Assembly (NCBI RefSeq): GCF_002028455.1
Contig: NZ_MWUM01000004.1
Coordinates: 1 to 64,000, forward strand
Source: Zoogloea sp. LCSB751
Lineage (GTDB): Bacteria; Pseudomonadota; Gammaproteobacteria; Burkholderiales; Rhodocyclaceae
Direction: 5' to 3'
Length of the DNA: 64,000 bases
In this document: piece after piece, positions 27,203 through 35,913 of the stretch
Numbering within the stretch: position 1 is the first letter of the stretch
How the letters are laid out: each line of letters begins with the position of its first letter
The notes under the pieces: generated by a model
Database searches by the model: none
What the model saw: the letters and a program-made list of their open reading frames with translations, nothing else
What the model was told of the DNA's origin: nothing
Program-made: the position numbers and the translations under genes

Positions 27203-27751
27203 ACTTCCAACGATGACCTTAAAATGAGTAAGTTATGCATTCAATGTGAAGATGAACCAACGCCTCTCAAACTGGATTTCTGGAAGATGAAATGAGATAA
27301 CTTTGCAATCAGAAGCGTTGGGCTCTTGGCCGCAATGTTGGGGAAATTTCGAGACTGAACCTGTTTAAAATTTGAATGACTTGAACTTGCCTATGGACGA
27401 CTGAGAGTCGCACTGGATCGAACGGATCAGCCATGAACGTCAAAATCAACTGCTTGGCGTTTGACTGTTGGGTTCATTGAACTTAACGTCCACGGGCCAA
27501 GAGCCTCTGAGAGGCTCAATGATTCTCCGAAGAAACAATTTCTCCAAAGCTGAACTCAAACTCTCCTTGTCTCAATAGAGTCTGACGTTTGAACCACGAC
27601 CATTCATGGAATCGATTGCACGTTGCGCGCCTCGGATAATCTCCATAGCTTTCGGATTACTGAGAAGGTAAGGCACTGAAGAAGGTAATGAATTGCTTTT
27701 CCGGAAGCGACCGGGTCGTCTGATCACTGCAGTGAATTAACGTTGCTATCA
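27203..27751. other. Intergenic region between transposon and IS relict
   Basis: I see no supportable gene. A short palindrome (GAGCCTCTGAGAGGCTC, 27501-27517) is present. Base composition rises back towards the genome average. Confidence 0.4.
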
Positions 27752-28076
27752 ACTGCAGACCGATCATTCGCTACGTCCCGTAACGAAGCTGGCTGACTCG
27801 GCGCCGCCGGCTTTTTCGTCAGAACTCGATGGTTTGTACGCGAGATACGGTCGACCGGCGATTCCCCTGGAGCGGCTGCTCAAGGCCAAATTGCTGATCG
27901 TGTTCTACTCAGCAAACTCGGATCGACAGTTCAGCGAACAACTCGATTGCAACCTGCTGTTTCACTGGTTACTCGATCAGGGCCTGGAGTCGGGCGGGCC
28001 GAATCAATCCGTTTTCAGCCGCTTTCGCGATTGCCTGGTGAAAACCGCGACATCGCCTGGCGCTTCCTCACCGAGG
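27752..28076 (+). pseudogene. Relict of an IS5-family transposase N-terminal domain
   Basis: The DNA is a diverged copy of the start of the 16.7-kb transposase: DHSLRPVTKLADSAP..., RPAIPLERLLKAKLLIVFYSANSDRQF, then EQLDCNLLFHWLLDQGLESGG. An extra base near 28043 breaks the frame relative to the intact copy, and nothing of the DDE domain is left. The drift at many synonymous positions shows it is an older insertion, not a recent duplicate. Confidence 0.8.
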
Positions 28077-28353
28077 TCGCGCGCCTCGCTGGCAGGTGGC
28101 AAGCTGCTCGCTATGGATGAAGAATTGAAGGTGCGCGGCCTGATGCGGCCCTCAAAATCGGGGGCAAACTCATTAGCTATCGCACTGGAGCTTAGCCTTT
28201 AGTTCCGGTCGCAACTGGATATAATAATTACTTCCAAAACGTGGAAGAAATTATTAATTTTCTTGGAGCTGAGCTTGATGCTGTTCGTTGAAAAATCAAG
28301 CAGTTAAGAAATTCAATACAGCTTAGAGATTAGTTCGGAGGGCTCTGACTGCC

Positions 28354-29709
28354 TTACTTCAGGAGTTGCGAAATAGCATCGACCGCCTCACCCCGTTCCT
28401 CATCTTTCATGTGAACGTAGTAACGGCTGGTGGTTCTGGGGTCTTTGTGGCGCAACTGTTCCGCGGTGCGGGCCAGGGATACATGGCCGAGCGCAAAGTG
28501 GCTGCCGCGGGTGTGGCGCAGCCAGTGGGATGCGGCTTGGCGCAAACTGAGCGCCCAGCCCGGGTTGACCCTTGCAGCAAAGACGGCGGCGAAATCGAAG
28601 AAGCGGCGTAGTTCCAGGTTCAGATAGCCTGCAGTGACGTTTGCACCGGTTTTCAGTTCAGTCCGACGGCGGCGTCTAGGGGTCAGTTTTGCGATCACGG
28701 GCACTTCGAACTCGCCCGGATCGGGCCAGGCGCCTAAGCCGCGCGTCAATCGATACTGCTGCAGCGCATTCATGGCATCCTCATCCAACGTGACGCGGTC
28801 AGGGCCGTCCGCCGCATTACGCCCCTTGCCGACGACTTTCCAGACCCAGCGTGTGCCGCTTCGTACGATGGCGTTCATCATCGCTTCGGAGAGTTCCGAG
28901 CGCCGGCTGGCGGCAGCGTAGCCGAACAGCAGGATGCAACGCAGACGGGCCCTACGCTCTGCCGACCACGGTTCGACCTTGCGGTCGGCCGGCTCTTCCT
29001 CATCTTCGGTGCTCTTACCTGCGATCTGCCAAGTGTTTTCCGGTGCATCCAGAAAGCCCCGGAGCCAGCGCCACAGCTCGAACGAGAACGCTTTGTCCTG
29101 CCCCAGGTTGTCGTCTCGAATGGCCTGCTGGCGTAGTTGGCGCGCGTATTCCCGAGCGGTCAGGCCCCGCCGTGCGAGTTCGTCGAGAGAGATTTCCTCA
29201 CCAGTGAGTTTTCCGAGCTGCAGGAAGGGATTGGCTCGCAGGTAGCCGCCCGCGTGCAGAAAGCCGTACAGCCCACGAATGGTTGTGTCTGCCCTGCGTC
29301 GACTACCCAGCGACAAGCCCTGCCATCGCCCGTCCGCGCCGACACGAAATGGCACGAAGGCGGTCGGCCAGCCCTGGTCTGGCCGAGAAGGTGAGGAAAG
29401 CCAGCTGCGGAACGCTTCCAGGTCGGCAACCGTCGCGCCCGCCAGGATCGTGCCGCGCACATGGACCATGAAGGCGGCGAAGCGCCGCACCTCCTGCAGA
29501 TAGGCCTTGCGCGTGTGGGGATTCTTGGCGTGCGTGTTCAGCCAGATCAGGACGGCCTCCTGATCGTTGTACGCACCGAGGGAGTTGCCGATGACGACAC
29601 TGCTGGACGTAGTGCCGAGGCCGTCTTTCTGGCCGTCCGGAAAAATGGCCAGAGGGATGATGGACATGGTGGGGTCGCTCATTCTTGCGCTGATGTCGGC
29701 ACAGCTCAT
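28354..29709 (-). CDS. Tyrosine recombinase/phage-type integrase
   Basis: A 451-residue site-specific recombinase. An N-terminal SAM-like core-binding domain (WLNTHAKNPHTRKAYLQEVRRFAAFM, then VADLEAFRSWL) is followed by the catalytic domain with AAASRRSELSEAMM (first Arg), HWLRHTRGSHFAL (HxxR) and TTSRYYVHM (nucleophile Tyr). All key residues are present. Several in-frame starts exist (29709, 29682, 29667) without a clear ribosome-binding site. It probably integrated the surrounding island, but no tRNA or obvious attachment repeat is next to it. A KfrA-like remnant lies divergently upstream. Confidence 0.92.
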   Translation of the reverse strand: MSCADISARMSDPTMSIIPLAIFPDGQKDGLGTTSSSVVIGNSLGAYNDQEAVLIWLNTHAKNPHTRKAYLQEVRRFAAFMVHVRGTILAGATVADLEAFRSWLSSPSRPDQGWPTAFVPFRVGADGRWQGLSLGSRRRADTTIRGLYGFLHAGGYLRANPFLQLGKLTGEEISLDELARRGLTAREYARQLRQQAIRDDNLGQDKAFSFELWRWLRGFLDAPENTWQIAGKSTEDEEEPADRKVEPWSAERRARLRCILLFGYAAASRRSELSEAMMNAIVRSGTRWVWKVVGKGRNAADGPDRVTLDEDAMNALQQYRLTRGLGAWPDPGEFEVPVIAKLTPRRRRRTELKTGANVTAGYLNLELRRFFDFAAVFAARVNPGWALSLRQAASHWLRHTRGSHFALGHVSLARTAEQLRHKDPRTTSRYYVHMKDEERGEAVDAISQLLK

Positions 29710-29870
29710 CGGGGACGTGGATGGATAAATTGTAACGATAATTGCAGAACTCGATATTATTTGTTTTTGCTCTCCATTAATATTGCGCTATTGCGCAATA
29801 TATGAAACGATCTTTGCCGCAGATGTATCCTGCCGACCTTGCATTACCCCTAAGAGAAAGAGACAGTCCG

Positions 29871-30110
29871 ATGGCGAGTGCTGTGAGCTATGAGATGGTC
29901 GAAGCAGTCTGCAACGACCTGGCTGCGGCAGGAGTGGAGATTTCGACTCTCTTGAGCAGGTCATCCGGCGAGATGCGCATCCCGTCCGGGTTTCGTGCGC
30001 AGGTGATCCGGCAACGTGATCATCCCTTGCAAAGCAAGCGCTGCCGTCCACTGAGTCTGGCTGTCCAGGGGGCGACCGGGATGAAGGGAAAATCTATACA
30101 CATCCCCTAG
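29871..30110 (+). pseudogene. KfrA-like N-terminal remnant (tentative)
   Basis: From the ATG at 29871 (AAGAGA upstream) the product begins MASAVSYEMVEAVCNDLAAAGVEISTLL. This resembles the N-terminal DNA-binding helix of plasmid KfrA-type proteins (xTYxxVxxAADALxAxG). After about 35 residues the similarity is lost, and there is no coiled-coil domain. KfrA-like genes are often divergent from such integrases, which supports a decayed gene. The 240 bases after it, up to the XRE gene, hold nothing I recognise. Confidence 0.35.
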
Positions 30111-30352
30111 AAGCTTCTGTTTTAAAAAGATAAAAAATAAGGTGCTTTTGATGCTGCGGACATTTTGCATTAATGGCTAGATCCACCCGCCTCACGTGCT
30201 CCACGTCGACTGCGGCGTGCACAGCTCCTGCGAAGGCAGGATCATCAGGCATCAGTAAGTTGATGGTCCGTCGTAATGGGCTTTGCTACGCCCGCAATGC
30301 CTGGCAGTCCATAAGTACGAGAATGGGGAAATCTAGTGTCTTAACCGACAGG

Positions 30353-30586
30353 TCACGTATTGCCCGTTCGACTCAGGCTGACCGACAAGTCCACGCCCAG
30401 CACGACAGAAATCCGATGAAGGATCAGCAACGAGGGATTGGCGACCCCGCGCTCCAGTTGCGAGACGTAGGTCCGATCTACCTCGGCCTGCAAGGCCAAT
30501 GCCTCTTGAGATAGCCCAAGCCGCTTTCGAGATTGCTTGATCTCGGCGGCAAGGTCGGCACGAAGTTCGTCGAAAGATTTGACCAC
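30353..30586 (-). CDS. XRE-family small DNA-binding protein
   Basis: A 77-residue single-domain helix-turn-helix protein of the phage Cro/CI type. IKQSRKRLGLSQEALALQAEVDRTYVSQLERGVANPSL is a textbook XRE motif (about 16-54), followed by LHRISVVLGVDLS. The start is GTG. There is no toxin gene beside it, so it may be a stand-alone regulator of the island or a HipB-like leftover. An operator cannot be assigned. Confidence 0.88.
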   Translation of the reverse strand: MVKSFDELRADLAAEIKQSRKRLGLSQEALALQAEVDRTYVSQLERGVANPSLLILHRISVVLGVDLSVSLSRTGNT

Positions 30587-30737
30587 CGACGAACGATGCC
30601 GGTGGCGAGATTATCAATCCACGGAATATAATCTACATTCCATTCGATGGATTCCCCTCGTCTGTTCCAATCCCATCACCTGACCAGTCGAACCGTTTCA
30701 ACGGTGCACTGGTTATTTGTTGCTATGAGAGAGTCTG

Positions 30738-31187
30738 ATGTTCCTCACCGATAATGCCGCACGTCACCCATTTGCCAGCCAGTTTTATGGTGATGGAATG
30801 AATGTCTGGAGGGCAGCCACTTTGGCTACGTTCGATGAATGGTTCTACCTGAATTGCTTGGTCAAATCGCCGGAAGGCGAATTCCCGGAGATCATTTTGA
30901 TCTCCCATCCCTCGCATGATCTGCTGTCGTTTCTCGATCAGCGACAAGATGACGTCACGGTTATCGACCTTCAACTCGTCAGCCCGCCGCACATGAATGG
31001 CACGCGGCGCTGGAAGATGGAGCCGCTGGTTCGGATCTGGAGAGATCCGTCGAATGCCTGGTCTCACCGATACGAAGTTGCAAATGGCAACCTGTACCAC
31101 TCCGTCCAAAACGATCGGGACAACACCGAATTCGAGCTTTGTCGGGAATTCGCTTTCAAAGATATGGCTGAACCCGCTGCTGCTTAG
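30738..31187 (+). CDS. Hypothetical protein
   Basis: A 149-residue soluble protein with many aromatic residues (FDEWFYLNCLV, RRWKMEPLVRIWRD) and no membrane segment. I do not recognise a family. GAGAG precedes the ATG. It converges with the leftward 31235-32368 gene, their stops being about 50 bases apart. It reads like a real alpha/beta protein rather than noise, and similar-sized orphans are common in integrated islands. Confidence 0.6.
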   Translation: MFLTDNAARHPFASQFYGDGMNVWRAATLATFDEWFYLNCLVKSPEGEFPEIILISHPSHDLLSFLDQRQDDVTVIDLQLVSPPHMNGTRRWKMEPLVRIWRDPSNAWSHRYEVANGNLYHSVQNDRDNTEFELCREFAFKDMAEPAAA

Positions 31188-31234
31188 GTGAGATAGGTTC
31201 TGGCAGATTCTCCCGGGACTGCAATCCAACAAGG

Positions 31235-32368
31235 TCAGACGGGCATCGGCGGTGCTCCAAACTGCTTACGCAACGCTGCTTCCATGGCCATACGTTCAGC
31301 CTTGATGTCGATGTTCTCAGGCACTGCAATGTTCAGACCCTGCAGCTGCTTCAGGATCCTCCAGGCTTCGTAGTCATGGAATGGGTTGAGCCCCATGACG
31401 TTGCCCAAGTCCTGATTCGCGCGTCCTACCGCGGCAACGATCTTCACGAAATCGGAGATTGCCTGGCCGATGTCCCAGTCCCGAATGAACAGCAGCAGTG
31501 CGGCAAACGCCAGCACACTCTCGGTGCCGGAGTTACCCCTTGCTGCTTTCAACGGCGCGTAGTTGCGGCCGATAAAATCGGCCAAGGCGCAGGTCTTGCG
31601 ATACTCGTCGGACAGCACCGTCGGATCGAACACGGAACGTCCCTGGAAGCGTTGCGTCAAGGCTTCGGCACGCCTTCCGGCAGGGCTGAACATACCAATG
31701 ATACGTTGATCAGTGATTGCCTTCATGTTCGCTTCATGCTGTGGGTAGCGCTCCATGACCCGTCGAGCAGCCTCTGCGCGCCAATCAAACTGCGGCAAAG
31801 CGGCAATTTCTGGAGTCAGGGCTACCCCTGCCGGTAGCCCCAGAGACGACAAGAAAGTGTTCTCCCGCAGCACGGAGATCCAAGCGTATAGCTGTGGATC
31901 GAGCGTAACCACGAAAAGCGACTCAACCTTCGTGTTGAAGAACCACTCGCGCATGTTGCGGATCGAGACTTGGCTGAAGATACCCTGTTCGATGCCTGTG
32001 CAGACCAACTCCCTGACCGCCCGGGTCAGCTTCGACTTCGACTCCGTCAGCGAAACCAAATTTTCGGGAATGGCATTCGCTGTCTCCGGACTACCGAAGT
32101 CGCAGTGAGGCTTGTGACCCGGCGTCGTGAATCTGAAGAAGGACTGGCGGCTGGCTTTCCCCGTTTTTTTTGTCGTCGATCGGACAACCTCAGCCCCGGT
32201 CACAAAGCAGCTTGGGCACTGCAAATCGATCCGAAGGTAGTCGCGCCAAACCTCGGGGATGGAGTCCACCGAGGTGTAAGGCACCCCGAATTGAGCGGAG
32301 AGTTGGTGTAACGTCTGTTCGACGTCAAGCTCACCGGAATGAGAGATCGAATACGCGGTCAGCGGCAT
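31235..32368 (-). CDS. Hypothetical protein with a CxxC...HxxxC zinc-like site
   Basis: A 377-residue protein. Near residues 51-90 it has CPSC followed by HKPHC, suggesting a small metal-binding domain. The rest is helical (EAARRVMERYPQHEANMKAITDQR; KIVAAVGRANQDLGNVMGL). It has no membrane segments and no recognised family. Upstream on the same strand, 134 bases away, is an Xre/MbcA/ParS-type antitoxin gene, so it occupies the position where a toxin would be expected. It has no RES-domain features, so I do not call it a toxin. Confidence 0.65.
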   Translation of the reverse strand: MPLTAYSISHSGELDVEQTLHQLSAQFGVPYTSVDSIPEVWRDYLRIDLQCPSCFVTGAEVVRSTTKKTGKASRQSFFRFTTPGHKPHCDFGSPETANAIPENLVSLTESKSKLTRAVRELVCTGIEQGIFSQVSIRNMREWFFNTKVESLFVVTLDPQLYAWISVLRENTFLSSLGLPAGVALTPEIAALPQFDWRAEAARRVMERYPQHEANMKAITDQRIIGMFSPAGRRAEALTQRFQGRSVFDPTVLSDEYRKTCALADFIGRNYAPLKAARGNSGTESVLAFAALLLFIRDWDIGQAISDFVKIVAAVGRANQDLGNVMGLNPFHDYEAWRILKQLQGLNIAVPENIDIKAERMAMEAALRKQFGAPPMPV

Positions 32369-32502
32369 GGCTCGGGTCGCTTAAGAAAACAGAATCAGCG
32401 AATGATCTTAAGCCATTGCAATGAAGAATTTCATTTGAATACTCAGAACCCCGTTTTCCGGCTCCGTTGAACGTTGCGTGGGTGAAGCGGCATCGGCCTG
32501 CT

Positions 32503-32952
32503 TTACGTAAAAACCCCGGCCTGCACCTGTACGAGCAGACTGGAAACAAGAGTCTGTCCCGTCATCGTGTCCATGAAATCGGCCGGCTTCGCCCCTCCCA
32601 GGGCGGCGAGCGGCCGTTCAAGCCATTCACCGACCCACCCAGCCGCATCAAACTCCTTGGGATCGCCCGAGTCTTCCACCATGATCACAATCTGGCCAAT
32701 CAGTCGTTCCAAGCCGACGACACGCTCGGCCTGCTCGGTTGCGAGCATCGCACCTTGACGGATCTTCAGTCTGATTGATGTGCTCGGCAGATTGAGCATG
32801 CCCAGCAAGTGTTCTCGCGAGACATGCATCGCCTCCACGAGATTTACGATACGGGAAGCTGGCACGCCGTTACGGATGAGACTCACACGCTCCGCCGGCG
32901 ATGCTTGATACAGGCTCTTTGCGAGCACCATTGAGTCGGGTTTCAAGAGCAT
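32503..32952 (-). CDS. Xre/MbcA/ParS-type antitoxin-like protein, toxin partner absent
   Basis: About 149 residues. The N-terminal part has an Xre-like helical domain (LVEAMHVSREHLLGMLNL) and the C-terminal part matches the MbcA/ParS toxin-binding region (DPKEFDAAGWVGEWLERPLAALGGAKPADFMDTMTGQTLVSSLLVQVQAGVF). Such proteins normally neutralise RES-domain NAD-degrading toxins encoded directly downstream; none is here. The start is unsure: GAGGAG abuts the ATG at 32952, an ATG at 32931 is possible, and the frame is open to 33075. It is divergent from arsR. Confidence 0.8.
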   Translation of the reverse strand: MLLKPDSMVLAKSLYQASPAERVSLIRNGVPASRIVNLVEAMHVSREHLLGMLNLPSTSIRLKIRQGAMLATEQAERVVGLERLIGQIVIMVEDSGDPKEFDAAGWVGEWLERPLAALGGAKPADFMDTMTGQTLVSSLLVQVQAGVFT

Positions 32953-33070
32953 CTCCTCTGAAGTGCATTCAGTTGCCCGGATGATGCCGCAGTCACACCT
33001 TCCATCCCTATTTTTCTGTTCACCACCCGGCGCTTGGGGGCGAGACGCCTCCTCGCCTTGCAACAAAAAC

Positions 33071-33100
33071 TTCACAACAAACCTTTTATATTTCTATAAT
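33071..33100 (+). promoter_or_regulatory. Promoter of the ars operon
   Basis: TTCACA (33071-33076) and a perfect TATAAT (33095-33100) are separated by 18 bases. The arsR start codon is at 33110, only nine bases beyond the -10 box, which leaves almost no leader; no ribosome-binding site is visible. ArsR probably binds over this A/T-rich segment. Confidence 0.7.
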
Positions 33101-33109
33101 ACTTGAACT

Positions 33110-33472
33110 ATGGAAACACTAAACGCCGCCGAACTTCTTGCCGCCTTGGGCCACGAGTCCCGTCTGAGCATCTTCCGCCTGCTGGTGGAAGCGGGCACAG
33201 AGGGGCTTTTCCCCAGCGTGATTGGAGAAAAACTGGGCCTTCCGGCGCCGACCCTGTCCTTCCACCTGTCCCACCTCACCCGTGTGGGGCTTATCCGGGG
33301 ACAGAAGGAAAGCCGCTTCATCCGCTACTCCGCGGAGTACGCGACGATGGACGAGCTCATCGCCTTCCTGACCAGCAACTGCTGCCAGGGCGAGGCCTGC
33401 CTGCCCAAAACCTCCGCCTGCGACACCGTCGCAAAGCGCAGGAAGCTCGGCGACGACACCTCTTCTTGCTGA
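33110..33472 (+). CDS. arsR: ArsR/SmtB-family arsenite-responsive repressor
   Basis: A 120-residue winged-helix repressor (LLAALGHESRLSIFRLLVEAG; GLPAPTLSFHLSHLTRVGLIRGQKESRFIRYSAEY). The As(III) site is not the usual CVC of helix alpha-3 but a C-terminal NCCQGEAC (Cys91, Cys92, Cys97). This is the arrangement known from the Acidithiobacillus ferrooxidans-type ArsR. It represses the ars operon and releases DNA on binding arsenite. The start codon is so close to the -10 box that the message is probably leaderless. It heads a seven-gene rightward operon. Confidence 0.95.
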   Translation: METLNAAELLAALGHESRLSIFRLLVEAGTEGLFPSVIGEKLGLPAPTLSFHLSHLTRVGLIRGQKESRFIRYSAEYATMDELIAFLTSNCCQGEACLPKTSACDTVAKRRKLGDDTSSC

Positions 33473-33483
33473 AAGGAACCATC

Positions 33484-33993
33484 GTGACCGAACACGTCCT
33501 GAATCTCCTCTTCCTCTGCACCGGCAACTCCGCGCGCAGTATCCTGGCGGAATCGATTCTCAACCATGTCGGGAAGGGCCGTTTCCGGGCCTACAGCGCC
33601 GGCAGCCATCCGAATGGCGCAGTGAATCCCTTCGTGCTCGACTTGCTCAAGCAGCAGGGGCTACCGACCGAAGGTCTGCGCAGCAAGAGCTGGGACGAGT
33701 TTGCCGCGCCCGATGCGCCGAAGCTCGATTTCGTCTTCACGGTCTGCGACAACGCGGCCGGTGAAGTCTGCCCGGTGTGGCCGGGGCAGCCGATGACGGC
33801 ACATTGGGGGATCGAGGACCCTGCCGCTGCCGAAGGGGACGAAAGCACCAAGCGCCACGCGGTATCGATGGCCTTCCGCTTGCTCAATCGTCGTATTGCT
33901 CTGTTCTCGAGCCTGCCCATCGGCAAGCTCGATGCCCTGTCCCTACAGAACGAACTGAACACCATCGGCGACCTTCGCAAGACCGGCGACTAA
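33484..33993 (+). CDS. arsC: Arsenate reductase/low-Mr phosphatase family, first copy
   Basis: A 169-residue protein of the low-molecular-weight phosphatase fold. The active-site loop is CTGNSARS with the nucleophile Cys at about 12. The second region VFTVCDNAAGEVCPVWPG holds two further cysteines for the disulfide relay of thioredoxin-type arsenate reductases. A GTG start with AAAGGAA upstream gives this protein; the frame is open further left but that part overlaps arsR in another frame. It reduces arsenate to arsenite for export by Acr3. The longer C-terminus (LLNRRIALFSSLPIGKLD) separates it from the second copy. Confidence 0.9.
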   Translation: MTEHVLNLLFLCTGNSARSILAESILNHVGKGRFRAYSAGSHPNGAVNPFVLDLLKQQGLPTEGLRSKSWDEFAAPDAPKLDFVFTVCDNAAGEVCPVWPGQPMTAHWGIEDPAAAEGDESTKRHAVSMAFRLLNRRIALFSSLPIGKLDALSLQNELNTIGDLRKTGD

Positions 33994-34017
33994 GCCCGAC
34001 CACCACGAGAAACGACC

Positions 34018-34431
34018 ATGTCCGAACTGAAGACCGTGCTGGTGCTGTGCACCGGTAACTCCTGCCGCTCCCAGATGGCTGAGGCCATCCTCAATCACGA
34101 ACTGGCTGGTCAAGTCCGCGCCTTGTCGGCCGGCACCGTCCCGCAGCCGAAGGTCGCCGACGGCGCCATCGCCGCCTTGAAAGAGGCGGGCCTGCCCACC
34201 GACGGCCTTTACCCCAAGACCATCGATGCGGTGATGGACGAGCGCATCGACCTGGTGGTGACCGTTTGCGACAACGCCAAGGAGAGCTGCCCGATCTTCC
34301 CGCGCCCGGTACCGCGTATGCACATGCCTTTCCATGATCCCCATGGCGAAGCGCTGGAGAGCTTCATACTGGTCCGCGACGAGATCCGCGCCACCCTGGT
34401 GCCGGTCGTTCGTACCGCGTTGGAGCTGTAG
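34018..34431 (+). CDS. arsC: Arsenate reductase, low-Mr phosphatase type, second copy
   Basis: A 137-residue thioredoxin-coupled arsenate reductase type: CTGNSCRSQMAEAILNH (catalytic Cys in the P-loop), then VVTVCDNAKESCPIFP with the two resolving cysteines and HDP near the C-terminus. This is the canonical short ArsC. Two non-identical ArsC proteins in tandem suggest different reductant use or expression ranges, which is inference. It is followed two bases later by acr3. Confidence 0.92.
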   Translation: MSELKTVLVLCTGNSCRSQMAEAILNHELAGQVRALSAGTVPQPKVADGAIAALKEAGLPTDGLYPKTIDAVMDERIDLVVTVCDNAKESCPIFPRPVPRMHMPFHDPHGEALESFILVRDEIRATLVPVVRTALEL

Positions 34432-34433
34432 GC

Positions 34434-35501
34434 ATGTCGGCCCAATGTGAGATGACCGCCAAGGTCGCCGCTGGCGCGCCAATGGGCTTCTTCGAGCGCT
34501 ACCTGACGGTGTGGGTCTTCCTGTGCATCGTCGCCGGCATTGCGCTCGGCCAGTTTGCGCCGGGGCTTTTCCAGGGGATCGGCCGCCTCGAAGTCGCCCA
34601 GGTGAATCTGCCGGTGGGCCTGCTGATCTGGGTGATGATCATCCCGATGCTGGTGAAGGTGGATTTCGGCGCACTGCACGAAGTGAAGCAGCACGTGCGT
34701 GGCATCGGCGTGACGCTGTTCGTGAACTGGCTGGTCAAACCCTTCTCGATGGCGCTGCTGGGCTGGCTGTTCGTGCGCAACCTGTTTGCGCCGATGCTGC
34801 CGGCGGACCAGCTCGACAGCTACGTGGCCGGCCTCATCCTGCTGGCTGCGGCGCCATGTACCGCCATGGTCTTCGTATGGAGCAAGCTGTCGGATGGCGA
34901 CCCATTGTTCACCCTGTCCCAGGTCGCGCTGAACGACGCCATCATGGTGTTCGCCTTCGCACCGCTGGTGGGCCTGCTGCTTGGCATCTCGGCCATCACG
35001 GTGCCGTGGGCGACGCTGCTGACTTCGGTGGTGCTCTACATCGTGATTCCGGTGGTGCTGGCTCAGCTATGGCGCAAGGCCTTGCTGGCCAAGGGGCGGG
35101 CTGCCTTCGATGCAGCGATGGCGAAGATCGGGCCGTGGTCCATCTCGGCGCTGCTCGCCACGCTGGTGTTGCTGTTCGCCTTCCAGGGCAAGGCCATCCT
35201 GGAGCAGCCGTTGGTCATCGCGCTGCTGGCGGTGCCCATCCTCATTCAGGTGTTCTTCAATTCCGCGCTCGCCTATTGGCTCAACCGTACCGTCGGCGAG
35301 AAGCATAATGTGGCCTGTCCGTCGGCGCTGATCGGGGCATCCAACTTCTTCGAACTCGCCGTTGCTGCGGCCATCAGCCTGTTCGGTTTCGAATCCGGCG
35401 CGGCGCTGGCCACCGTCGTCGGCGTCCTCATCGAGGTGCCGGTCATGCTGCTGGTGGTGAAGGTCGTCAATGCGTCCAAGGGCTGGTATGAGGCCCGCTG
35501 A
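34434..35501 (+). CDS. acr3: ACR3-type arsenite efflux permease
   Basis: A 355-residue inner-membrane carrier with ten hydrophobic segments. Diagnostic stretches are AAPCTAMVFVWSKLSDGDP (conserved Cys in segment 4), ALNDAIMVFAFAPLVG, and the conserved Glu in VVGVLIEVPVML (segment 9). It exports arsenite driven by proton motive force, and may be energised by ArsA. The start lies two bases after the arsC stop. Confidence 0.95.
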   Translation: MSAQCEMTAKVAAGAPMGFFERYLTVWVFLCIVAGIALGQFAPGLFQGIGRLEVAQVNLPVGLLIWVMIIPMLVKVDFGALHEVKQHVRGIGVTLFVNWLVKPFSMALLGWLFVRNLFAPMLPADQLDSYVAGLILLAAAPCTAMVFVWSKLSDGDPLFTLSQVALNDAIMVFAFAPLVGLLLGISAITVPWATLLTSVVLYIVIPVVLAQLWRKALLAKGRAAFDAAMAKIGPWSISALLATLVLLFAFQGKAILEQPLVIALLAVPILIQVFFNSALAYWLNRTVGEKHNVACPSALIGASNFFELAVAAAISLFGFESGAALATVVGVLIEVPVMLLVVKVVNASKGWYEAR

Positions 35502-35519
35502 TTTTCCGAGGAGATCATC

Positions 35520-35897
35520 ATGAAAAAACTCGAAGTGTTCGATCCGGCCATGTGCTGTTCGACCGGCGTGTGCGGCGTGGATGTGGATCCGGTGCTGGCC
35601 CAGTTCGCCGCCGACCTGAAGTGGGTGGAGGAACATGGCGTGGAAGTCGCCCGCCACAACCTCGGCCAGGAACCCCAGGCCTTCGCCGCCAATCCGGCCG
35701 TGATCAAGGAAATGGAAGCCGGCATGGACCGCCTGCCCATCGTCACGGTGGACGGTCATATCGTGTCCACCGGCATGTATCCGTCGCGCCAGCAGCTGGT
35801 GCAGAAGCTCGGCATCGTGCTGAAGACGGAAGAGAAGCCGCGAATCAAGATCAGCGCGGCCGGTGGCTGCTGCGATCCCAAGTCCGGCTGTTGCTGA
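35520..35897 (+). CDS. arsD: ArsD arsenite metallochaperone
   Basis: A 125-residue thioredoxin-fold chaperone. Cys12, Cys13 and Cys18 (MCCSTGVC) form the As(III) site that hands arsenite to ArsA. The C-terminus has two more Cys pairs (GGCCDPKSGCC). RLPIVTVDGHIVSTGMYPSRQQL is the conserved central region. GAGGAG precedes the ATG. It sits directly before arsA as is usual. Confidence 0.95.
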   Translation: MKKLEVFDPAMCCSTGVCGVDVDPVLAQFAADLKWVEEHGVEVARHNLGQEPQAFAANPAVIKEMEAGMDRLPIVTVDGHIVSTGMYPSRQQLVQKLGIVLKTEEKPRIKISAAGGCCDPKSGCC

Positions 35898-35913
35898 CCG
35901 GAGGAGTCGAGTC

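Noticed and set aside
27053..27295. Small plus-strand frame across the Tn7-like right end
   Set aside because: It spans the putative transposon terminus, has no ribosome-binding site and no protein-like composition.
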